DNA of 64,000 nucleotides from Ulva prolifera (lineage: Eukaryota > Chlorophyta > Ulvophyceae > Ulvales > Ulvaceae). This document shows positions 52,901 through 62,870 of the stretch, one piece after another (the first letter of the stretch is position 1; each line of letters opens with the position of its first letter). The notes below the pieces were generated by a model. That model was not told the DNA's origin. It did not search any database and worked only from the letters and a program-made list of their open reading frames with translations. A program made the position numbers and the translations under genes. The DNA is taken from assembly GCA_023078555.1 (NCBI GenBank), contig JALAAN010000010.1, forward strand, positions 186,001 to 250,000, written 5' to 3'.

Positions 52901-53140
52901 CACAAAAACATGTTCCCAACATCACGTTAGGGGCTGAATCTTTGCACATGATGCTCTCTATGTCAAAGGAATGTGGTCTAGAAGTTTGGAGGCAATCAAG
53001 TGATATGTCAGGGCTAGGGCTGCTATCAATGTTGAAATGGCAGCGTGCTCCCATGCCCCTCATGCAGAAATCTCGCCCTCACAAAAACAGGTTCCCAACC
53101 TCACGTTCGGGGCTGAATCTTTGCACATGATGCTCTCTAT
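46915..53140 (+). repeat. Super-HOR family 2, copy III
   Basis: The offset from copy II is 6,652 bp up to about 49,800 and 6,832 bp from 50,332 on. The copy carries the private cgcacttcac at 52,367 that copy II has at 45,535, and its own atttaaaggc near 52,625. It stops at about 53,140, where consensus quality drops, roughly 600 bp before the unit would be complete. Confidence 0.87.
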
Positions 53141-53862
53141 GTCAAAGGATGTGGTGTAAAGTTTGGAGGCAATCAAGTGATAAGTCAGGGCTAGGGCTGC
53201 TATCAATGTTGAAATGGCAGCGCGCTCTCCCGCCACTCATGCAGAAATCCCGCGCCTCACAAAAACAGGTTCCCAACCTCACGTTAGGGGCTGAATCTTT
53301 GCAAGTCAGGGCTAGGGCTGCTATCAATGTTGAAATGGCAGCGCGCTCCCCGCCCACTCATGCAGAATCCGCGCCTCACAAAAACAGGTTCCCAACCTCA
53401 CGTTAGGGGCTGAATCTTTGCACATGATGCTCTCTTTGTCAAAGGAATGTGTTTCTAGAAGTTTGGAGGCAATCAAGTGACAAGTCAGGGAAGGGTGCTA
53501 TCAATGTTGAAATGGCAGCGTGCTCCCAAGCCACTCATGCAGAAATCCCGCACCTCACAAAAACAGGTTCCCATCCTCACGTTAGGGGCTGAATCTTTGC
53601 ACATGATACTCTCTATGTCACAGGAATGTGGTGTAGAAGTTTGGAGCAATCAAGTGATAAGTCAGGGCAAGGGCTGCTATCAATGTTGAAATGGCAGCAC
53701 GCTCTCCCGCCACTCATGCAGAAATCTCGCCCTCGACAAAAACAGGTTCCCAACCTCACGTTAGGGGCTGAATCTTTGCACATGATGCTATCTATGTCAA
53801 ATTAATGTGATGTGAGGGTTTGGAGGCAATCAAGTGATAACTCAGGGCTAGGGCTGCTTTAA
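53141..53862 (+). repeat. Second indel-rich satellite stretch
   Basis: Monomers show losses and gains such as aaaggatgtgg (53,146), gctccccgcccactc (53,345), gcagaatccgcg (53,363), gtgtttctag (53,450), gggaagggtgc (53,488), tggagcaatc (53,643) and cctcgacaaaaac (53,732). At 53,300 ctttgcaagtcaggg joins two points of a monomer that are normally about 80 bases apart, deleting the part between. Milder errors (ccttagggctg at 54,299, gtgctcccagcc at 54,600) trail off to about 54,610. Confidence 0.78.
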
Positions 53863-56269
53863 ATGTTGAAATGGCAGCGTGCTCCCATGCCACTCATGCA
53901 GAAATCTCGCACCTCACAAAAACAGGTTCCCAACCTCACCTTAGGGGCTGAATCTTTGCACATGATGCTCTCTATGTCAAAGGAATGTGGTGTAGAAGTT
54001 TGGAGGCAATCAAGTGATAAGTCAGGGCTAGGGCTGCTATCAATGTTGAAATGGCAGCGCGCTCTCCCGCCACTCATGCAGAAATCCCGCGCCTCACAAA
54101 AACAGGTTCCCAACCTCACGTTAGGGGCTGAATCTTTGCACATGATGCTCTCTATGTCAAAGGAATGTGGTCTAGAAGTTTGGAGGCAATCAAGTGATAA
54201 GTCAGGGCTAGGGCTGCTATCAATGTTGAAATGGCAGCGTGCTCCCATGCCACTCATGCAGAAATCTCGCACCTCACAAAAACAGGTTCCCAACCTCACC
54301 TTAGGGCTGAATCTTTGCACATGATGCTCTCTATGTCAAAGGAATGTGGTGTAGAAGTTTGGAGGCAATCAAGTGATAAGTCAGGGCTAGGGCTGCTATC
54401 AATGTTGAAATGGCAGCGCGCTCTCCCGCCACTCATGCAGAAATCTCGCCCTCACAAAAACAGGTTCCCAACCTCACGTTAGGGGCTGAATCTTTGCACA
54501 TGATGCTATCTATGTCAAATTAATGTGATGTCTAGAGGTTTGGAGGCAATCAAGTGATAACTCAGGGCTAGGGCTGCTATCAATGTTGAAATGGCAGCGT
54601 GCTCCCAGCCACTCATGCAGAAATCTCGCACCTCACAAAAACAGGTTCCCATCCTCACCTTAGGGGCTGAATCTTTGCACATGATGCTCTCTATGTCAAA
54701 GGAATGTGGTGTAGAAGTTTGGAGGCAATCAAGTGATAAGTCAGGGCTAGGGCTGCTATCAATGTTGAAATGGCAGCACGCTCTCCCGCCACTCATGCAG
54801 AAATCTCGCCCTCGCAAAAACAGGTTCCCAACCTCACGTTAGGGGCTGAATCTTTGCACATGATGCTATCTATGTCAAATTAATGTGATGTGAGGGTTTG
54901 GAGGCAATCAAGTGATAACTCAGGGCTAGGGCTGCTTTAAATGTTGAAATGGCAGCGTGCTCCCATGCCACTCATGCAGAAATCTCGCACCTCACAAAAA
55001 CAGGTTCCCAACCTCACCTTAGGGGCTGAATCTTTGCACATGATGCTCTCTATGTCAAAGGAATGTGGTGTAGAAGTTTGGAGGCAATCAAGTGATAAGT
55101 CAGGGCTAGGGCTGCTATCAATGTTGAAATGGCAGCGCGCTCTCCCGCCACTCATGCAGAAATCCCGCGCCTCACAAAAACATGTTCCCAACCTCACGTT
55201 AGGGGCTGAATCTTTGCACATGATGCTCTCTTTGTCAAAGGAATGTGGTCTAGAAGTTTGGAGGCAATCAAGTGATAAGTCAGGGCTAGGGCTGCTATCA
55301 ATGTTGAAAAGGCAGCGCGCTCTCCCGCCCCTCATGCAGAAATCCCGCGCCTCACAAAAACAGGTTCCCAACCTCACGTTAGGGGCTGAATCTTTGCACA
55401 TGATACTCTCTATGTCAAAGGAATGTGGTGTAGAAGTTTGGAGGCAATCAAGTGATAAGTCAGGGCAAGGGCTGCTATCAATGTTGAAATGGCAGCGTGC
55501 TCCCATGCCACTCATGCAGAAATCCCGCGCCTCACAAAAACAGGTTCCCAACCTCACGTTAGGGGCTGAATCTTTGCACATGATGCTCTCTATGTCAAAG
55601 GAATGTGGTGTAGAAGTTTGGAGGCAATCAAGTGATAAGTCAGGGCTAGGGCTGCTATCAATGATGAAATGGCAGCGCGCTCTCCCGCCACTCATGCAGA
55701 AATCCCGCGCCTCACAAAAACAGGTTCCCAACCTCACGTTAGGGGCTGAATCTTTGCACATGATACTCTCTATGTCACAGGAATGTGGTCTAGAAGTTTG
55801 GAGGCAATCAAGTGATAAGTCAGGGCAAGGGCTCCTATCAATGTTGAAATGGCAGCGCGCTCTCCCGCCACTCATGCAGAAATCTCGCCCTCACAAAAAC
55901 AGGTTCCCAACCTCACGTTAAGGGCTGAATCTTTGCACATGATGCTATCTATGTCAAATTAATGTGATGTGAGGGTTTGGAGGCAATCAAGTGATAACTC
56001 AGGGCTAGGGCTGCTTTAATTGTTGAAATGGCAGCGTGCTCCCATGCCACTCATGCAGAAATCTCGCACCTCACAAAAACAGGTTCCCAACCTCACCTTA
56101 GGGGCTGAATCTTTGCACATGATGCTCTCTATGTCAAAGGAATGTGGTGTAGAAGTTTGGAGGCAATCAAGTGATAAGTCAGGGCTAGGGCTGCTATCAA
56201 TGATGAAATGGCAGCGCGCTCTCCCGCCACTCATGCAGAAATCCCGCGCCTCACAAAAACAGGTTCCCA
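53863..56269 (+). repeat. Mixed-family satellite block with a 326-codon unbroken run
   Basis: Monomers of the first-block classes (aaaggcagcgcgc, cagcacgctctc) are mixed with family-2 classes (tgatgaaatgg). From 54,941 to 55,921 five consecutive 180-bp monomers keep one frame open on both strands; this reflects monomer length only. The marker at 54,520 is a recombinant (gatgtctagagg) between the marker and the ordinary gtctagaag form. The marker ending at 56,016 reads gctttaattgttg, a variant seen elsewhere only at 62,958. Confidence 0.78.
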
Positions 56270-56696
56270 ACCTCCGTTAGGGCTGAATCTTTGCACATGA
56301 TGCTCTCTTTGTCAAGGATTGTCAGAAAGGCAATCAAGTGTAGGGTGGCTGCTATCATGTTGAAATGGCAGCTTGCACCTCAAAAGCCTCACAAAACATG
56401 TTCCAACCTCAAGCTGAATCTTTGACAGAGCTCTCTATGTCACAGATGTGGTCAAAGTTGGAGGGCATCAAGTGACAATCAGGCAATCATGTTGAAATGG
56501 CAGCGCGCTCTCCCCCACACATGCAGAAATCCCGCGCCTCACAAAAACATGTTCCCAACCTCACGTTAGGGGCTGAATCTTTGCACATGATGCTCTCTAT
56601 GTCAAAGGAAATGTGGGTCTAGAAGTTTGGAGGCAATCAAGTGCTAAGTCAGGGGCTAGGGCATGCCATCAATGTTGAAATGGCCAGCGTGCTCCC
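56270..56696 (+). repeat. Third damaged stretch: shortened, error-rich copy of a four-monomer segment
   Basis: Surrounding order matches 62,962-63,963 at offset about 6,940, so the expected content is known. Between the monomer starts 56,020 and 56,670 there are about 650 bases where the intact copy has 720. The loss is spread over many small gaps, for example gtcaggcaatcaagtg-like fusions near 56,325, ttccaacctcaagctg near 56,401 and gacaatcaggcaatcatg near 56,475. Monomer spacing falls to about 131 bases at 56,357-56,488. Flanks are clean. Confidence 0.78.
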
Positions 56697-58647
56697 ATGC
56701 CACTCATGCAGAAATCCCGCGCCTCACAAAAACATGTTCACAACATCACGTTAGGGGCTGAATCTTTGCACATGATGCTCTCTATGTCAAAGGAATGTGG
56801 TCTAGAAGTTTGGAGGCAATCAAGTGATAAGTCAGGGCTAGGGCTGCTATCAATGTTGAAATGGCAGCGTGCTCCCATGCCCCTCATGCAGAAATCTCGC
56901 CCTCACAAAAACAGGTTCCCAACCTCACGTTCGGGGCTGAATCTTTGCACATGATGCTCTCTATGTCAAAGGAATGTGGTGTAGAAGTTTGGAGGCAATC
57001 AAGTGATAAGTCAGGGCTAGGGCTGCTATCAATGTTGAAATGGCAGCGTGCTCCCATGCCCCTCATGCAGAAATCCCGCGCCTCACAAAAACATGTTCCC
57101 AACCTCACGTTAGGGGCTGAATCTTTGCACATGATGCTCTCTATGTCAAAGGAATGTGGTGTAGAAGTTTGGAGGCCATCAAGTGACAAGTCAGGGCAAG
57201 GGCTGCTATCAATGTTGAAATGGCAGCGCGCTCTCCCGCCACTCATGCAGAAATCCCGCGCTTCACAAAAACAAGTTCCCAACCTCACGTTAGGGGCTGA
57301 ATCTTTGCACATGATACTCTCTATGTCACAGGAATGTGGTCTAGAAGTTTGGAGGCAATCGAGTGATAAGTCAGGGCTAGGGCTGCTATCAATGTTGAAA
57401 AGGCAGCGCGCTCTCCCGCCCCTCATGCAGAAATCCCGCGCCTCACAAAAACAGGTTCCCAACCTCACGTTAGGGGCTGAATCTTTGCACATGATACTCT
57501 CTATGTCACAGGAATGTGGTCTAGAAGTTTGGAGGCAATCAAGTGATAAGTCAGGGCAAGGGCTCCTATCAATGTTGAAATGGCAGCGCGCTCTCCCGCC
57601 ACTCATGCAGAAATCTCGCCCTCACAAAAACAGGTTCCCAACCTCACGTTAGGGGCTGAATCTTTGCACATGATGCTCTCTATGTCAAAGGAATGTGGTC
57701 TAGAAGTTTGGAGGCAATCAAGTGACAAGTCAGGGCAAGGGTTGCTATCAATGTTGAAATGGCAGCGCGCTCTCCCGCCCCTCATGCAGAAATCTCGCCC
57801 TCACAAAAACAGGTTCCCAACCTCACGTTCGGGGCTGAATCTTTGCACATGATGCTCTCTATGTCAAAGGAATGTGGTGTAGAAGTTTGGAGGCAATCAA
57901 GTGATAAGTCAGGGCTAGGGCTGCTATCAATGTTGAAAAGGCAGCGCGCTCTCCCGCCCCTCATGCAGAAATCCCGCGCCTCACAAAAACAGGTTCCCAA
58001 CCTCACGTTTGGGGCTGAATCTTTGCACATGATACTCTCTATGTCAAAGGAATGTCATGTAGAAGTTTGGAGGCAATCAAGTGATAAGTCAGGGCTAGGG
58101 CTGCTATCAATGTTGAAATGGCAGCACGCTCTCCCGCCACTCATGCAGAAATCTCGCCCTCGCAAAAACAGGTTCCCAACCTCACTTTAGGGGCTGAATC
58201 TTTGCACATGATGCTATCTATGTCAAATTAATGTGATGTGATGGTTTGGAGGCAATCAAGTGATAACTCAGGGCAAGGGTTGCTATCAATGTTGAAATGG
58301 CAGCGTGCTCCCATGCCACTCATGCAGAATTCTCGCACCTCACCAAAACAGGTTCCCAACCTCACCTTAGGGGCTGAATCTTTGCACATGATGCTCTCTA
58401 TGTCAAAGGAATGTGGTGTAGAAGTTTGGAGGCAATCAAGTGATAAGTCAGGGCTAGGGCTGCTATCAATGTTGAAATGGCAGCACGCTCTCCCGCCACT
58501 CATGCAGAAATCTCGCCCTCGCAAAAACAGGTTCCCAACCTCACGTTAGGGGCTGAATCTTTGCACATGATGCTATCTATGTCAAATTAATGTGATGTGA
58601 GGGTTTGGAGGCAATCAAGTGATAACTCAGGGCTAGGGCTGCTTTAA
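56697..58647 (+). repeat. Mixed satellite block, 180-bp monomers then return of marker dimers
   Basis: The block opens with acatgttcacaac and cagcgtgctcccatgcccc monomers, passes through aaaggcagcgcgc monomers and ends with a degenerate marker dimer at 58,289-58,647 (cagaattctcgc, caccaaaacagg). Private changes include gaggccatcaag (57,170), caatcgagtg (57,355) and ggaatgtcatgtag (58,050). These are single substitutions, unlike the indels of the neighbouring damaged stretch, and probably natural variation. Confidence 0.78.
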
Positions 58648-61240
58648 ATGTTGAAATGGCAGCGTGCTCCCAAGCCACTCATGCAGAAATCTCGCACCTC
58701 ACAAAAACAGGTTCCCATCCTCACCTTAGGGGCTGAATCTTTGCACATGATGCTCTCTATGTCAAAGGAATGTGGTGTAGAAGTTTGGAGGCAATCAAGT
58801 GATAAGTCAGGGCTAGGGCTGCTATCAATGTTGAAATGGCAGCACGCTCTCCCGCCACTCATGCAGAAATCTCGCCCTCGCAAAAACAGGTTCCCAACCT
58901 CACGTTAGGGGCTGAATCTTTGCACATGATGCTATCTATGTCAAATTAATGTGATGTGAGGGTTTGGAGGCAATCAAGTGATAACTCAGGGCTAGGGCTG
59001 CTTTAAATGTTGAAATGGCAGCGTGCTCCCATGCCACTCATGCAGAAATCTCGCACCTCACAAAAAAAGGTTCCCAACCTCACCTTAGGGGCTGAATCTT
59101 TGCACATGATGCTCTCTATGTCAAAGGAATGTGGTGTAGAAGTTTGGAGGCAATCAAGTGATAAGTCAGGGCTAGGGCTGCTATCAATGTTGAAATGGCA
59201 GCGCGCTCTCCCGCCACTCATGCAGAAATCCCGCGCCTCACAAAAACATGTTCCCAACCTCACGTTAGGGGCTGAATCTTTGCACATGATGCTCTCTTTG
59301 TCAAAGGAATGTGGTCTAGAAGTTTGGAGGCAATCAAGTGATAAGTCAGGGCAAGGGCTGCTATCAATGTTGAAAAGGCAGCGCGCTCTCCCGCCCCTCA
59401 TGCAGAAATCCCGCGCCTCACAAAAACAGGTTCCCAACCTCACCTTAGGGGCTGAATCTTTGCACATGATGCTCTCTATGTCAAAGGAATGTGGTGTAGA
59501 AGTTTGGAGGCAATCAAGTGATAAGTCAGGGCTAGGGCTGCTATCAATGTTGAAATGGCAGCACGCTCTCCCGCCACTCATGCAGAAATCTCGCCCTCGC
59601 AAAAACAGGTTCCCAACCTCACGTTAGGGGCTGAATCTTTGCACATGATGCTATCTATGTCAAATTAATGTGATGTGAGGGTTTGGAGGCAATCAAGTGA
59701 TAACTCAGGGCTAGGGCTGCTTTAAATGTTGAAATGGCAGCGTGCTCCCAAGCCACTCATGCAGAAATCTCGCACCTCACAAAAACAGGTTCCCATCCTC
59801 ACCTTAGGGGCTGAATCTTTGCACATGATGCTCTCTATGTCAAAGGAATGTGGTGTAGAAGTTTGGAGGCAATCAAGTGATAAGTCAGGGCTAGGGCTGC
59901 TATCAATGTTGAAATGGCAGCACGCTCTCCCGCCACTCATGCAGAAATCTCGCCCTCGCAAAAACAGGTTCCCAACCTCACGTTAGGGGCTGAATCTTTG
60001 CACATGATGCTATCTATGTCAAATTAATGTGATGTGAGGGTTTGGAGGCAATCAAGTGATAACTCAGGGCTAGGGCTGCTTTAAATGTTGAAATGGCAGC
60101 GTGCTCCCAAGCCACTCATGCAGAAATCTCGCACCTCACAAAAACAGGTTCCCATCCTCACCTTAGGGGCTGAATCTTTGCACATGATGCTCTCTATGTC
60201 AAAGGAATGTGGTGTAGAAGTTTGGAGGCAATCAAGTGATAAGTCAGGGCTAGGGCTGCTATCAATGTTGAAATGGCAGCACGCTCTCCCGCCACTCATG
60301 CAGAAATCTCGCCCTCGCAAAAACAGGTTCCCAACCTCACGTTAGGGGCTGAATCTTTGCACATGATGCTATCTATGTCAAATTAATGTGATGTGAGGGT
60401 TTGGAGGCAATCAAGTGATAACTCAGGGCTAGGGCTGCTTTAAATGTTGAAATGGCAGCGTGCTCCCATGCCACTCATGCAGAAATCTCGCACCTCACAA
60501 AAAAAGGTTCCCAACCTCACCTTAGGGGCTGAATCTTTGCACATGATGCTCTCTATGTCAAAGGAATGTGGTGTAGAAGTTTGGAGGCAATCAAGTGATA
60601 AGTCAGGGCTAGGGCTGCTATCAATGTTGAAATGGCAGCGCGCTCTCCCGCCACTCATGCAGAAATCCCGCGCCTCACAAAAACATGTTCCCAACCTCAC
60701 GTTAGGGGCTGAATCTTTGCACATGATGCTCTCTTTGTCAAAGGAATGTGGTCTAGAAGTTTGGAGGCAATCAAGTGATAAGTCAGGGCAAGGGCTGCTA
60801 TCAATGTTGAAAAGGCAGCGCGCTCTCCCGCCCCTCATGCAGAAATCCCGCGCCTCACAAAAACAGGTTCCCAACCTCACGTTTGGGGCTGAATCTTTGC
60901 ACATGATACTCTCTATGTCAAAGGAATGTGGTGTAGAAGTTTGGAGGCAATCAAGTGATAAGTCAGGGCAAGGGCTGCTATCAATGTTGAAATGGCAGCG
61001 TGCTCCCATGCCACTCATGCAGAAATCCCGCGCCTCACAAAAACAGGTTCCCAACCTCACGTTAGGGGCTGAATCTTTGCACATGATGCTCTCTATGTCA
61101 AAGGAATGTGGTCTAGAAGTTTGGAGGCAATCAAGTGATATGTCAGGGCTAGGGCTGCTATCAATGTTGAAATGGCAGCGTGCTCCCATGCCCCTCATGC
61201 AGAAATCCCGCCCTCACAAAAACAGGTTCCCAACCTCACG
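58648..61240 (+). repeat. Marker-dimer block with a partial 1,437-bp duplication
   Basis: A ccaagcc dimer lies at 58,648-59,006 and a tandem pair at 59,726-60,443. The monomers at 59,007 and 60,444 share the private string acaaaaaaaggttcc, and about 430 bp after each are alike (offset 1,437, eight monomers), which shows a recent duplication. The block closely resembles the first 8 kb of the window, some 55 kb away. Confidence 0.82.
59726..60443 (+). repeat. Tandem pair of 359-bp marker dimers, both ccaagcc
   Basis: Dimers start at 59726 and 60085. Both members carry ctcccaagcc, as in the pairs at 2,594 and 6,184 and unlike the mixed pairs at 9-28 kb. Confidence 0.88.
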
Positions 61241-62870
61241 TTCGGGGCTGAATCTTTGCACATGATGCTCTCTATGTCAAAGGAATGTGGTGTAGAAGTT
61301 TGGAGGCAATCAAGTGATAAGTCAGGGCTAGGGCTGCTATCAATGTTGAAATGGCAGCGCGCTCTCCCGCCACTCATGCAGAAATCCCGCGCCTCACAAA
61401 AACAGGTTCCCAACCTCACGTTAGGGGCTGATCCTTTGCACATGATGCTCTCTTTGTCAAAGGAATGTGGTCTAGAAGTTTGGAGGCAATCAAGTGATAA
61501 GTCAGGGCAAGGGTTGCTATCAATGTTGAAAAGGCAGCGCGCTCTCCCGCCCCTCATGCAGAAATCCCGCGCCTCACAAAAACAGGTTCCCAACCTCACG
61601 TTAGGGGCTGAATCTTTGCACATGATGCTCTCTATGTCAAAGGAATGTGGTCTAGAAGTTTGGAGGCAATCAAGTGACAAGTCAGGGCAAGGGCTGCTAT
61701 CAATGTTGAAATGGCAGCGCGCTCTCCCGCCACTCATGCAGAAATCCCGCGCCTCACAAAAACAGGTTCCCAACCTCACGTTAGGGGCTGAATCTTTGCA
61801 CATGATGCTCTCTTTGTCAAAGGAATGTGGTCTAGAAGTTTGGAGGCAATCAAGTGACAAGTCAGGGCTAGGGCTGCTATCAATGTTGAAATGGCAGCGC
61901 GCTCTCCCGCCACTCATGCAGAAATCCCGCGCTTCACAAAAATAGGTTCCCAACCTCACGTTAGGGGCTGAATCTTTGCACATGATACTCTCTATGTCAC
62001 AGGAATGTGGTCTAGAAGTTTGGAGGCAATCAAGTGACAAGTCAGGGCAAGGGCTGCTATCAATGTTGAAATGGCAGCGCGCTCTCCCGCCACTCATGCA
62101 GAAATCCCGCGCTTCACAAAAATAGGTTCCCAACCTCACGTTCGGGGCTGAATCTTTGCACATGATGCTCTCTATGTCAAAGGAATGTGGTGTAGAAGTT
62201 TGGAGGCAATCAAGTGATAAGTCAGGGCTAGGGCTGCTATCAATGTTGAAATGGCAGCGCGCTCTCCCGCCACTCATGCAGAAATCCCGCGCCTCACAAA
62301 AACAGGTTCCCAACCTCACGTTAGGGGCTGATCCTTTGCACATGATGCTCTCTTTGTCAAAGGAATGTGGTCTAGAAGTTTGGAGGCAATCAAGTGATAA
62401 GTCAGGGCAAGGGTTGCTATCAATGTTGAAAAGGCAGCGCGCTCTCCCGCCCCTCATGCAGAAATCCCGCGCCTCACAAAAACAGGTTCCCAACCTCACG
62501 TTAGGGGCTGAATCTTTGCACATGATGCTCTCTATGTCAAAGGAATGTGGTCTAGAAGTTTGGAGGCAATCAAGTGACAAGTCAGGGCAAGGGCTGCTAT
62601 CAATGTTGAAATGGCAGCGCGCTCTCCCGCCACTCATGCAGAAATCCCGCGCTTCACAAAAACAGGTTCCCAACCTCACGTTAGGGGCTGAATCTTTGCA
62701 CATGATACTCTCTATGTCACAGGAATGTGGTCTAGAAGTTTGGAGGCAATCAAGTGATAAGTCAGGGCAAGGGCTCCTATCAATGTTGAAATGGCAGCGC
62801 GCTCTCCCGCCACTCATGCAGAAATCTCGCCCTCACAAAAACAGGTTCCCAACCTCACGTTAAGGGCTGA
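61241..62870 (+). repeat. Run of 180-bp monomers with a 900-bp offset duplication
   Basis: The segment from about 61,241 to 61,750 recurs at 62,141-62,650 (offset exactly 900, five monomers). Both copies have the private ggctgatcctttgc (61,427 and 62,327). The variant aaaaataggttcc occurs at 61,940 and 62,120, one monomer apart. No 179-bp monomer occurs between about 61,220 and 62,820, so an open frame of 540 codons appears on the - strand (61,195-62,817), the longest in the window. Confidence 0.82.

Noticed and set aside
61940-62145. Single in-frame stops (aaaaataggttcc) as gene ends
   Set aside because: They are point variants shared by two neighbouring monomers and only interrupt a non-coding frame.
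61195-62817. A 540-codon open frame on the - strand, and a 340-codon one on the + strand at 40,263-41,285, as protein genes
   Set aside because: They are stacks of 60-codon satellite monomers, open on both strands at once, starting and stopping wherever a 179-bp monomer or a marker occurs. No start context, unique domain or end is present.
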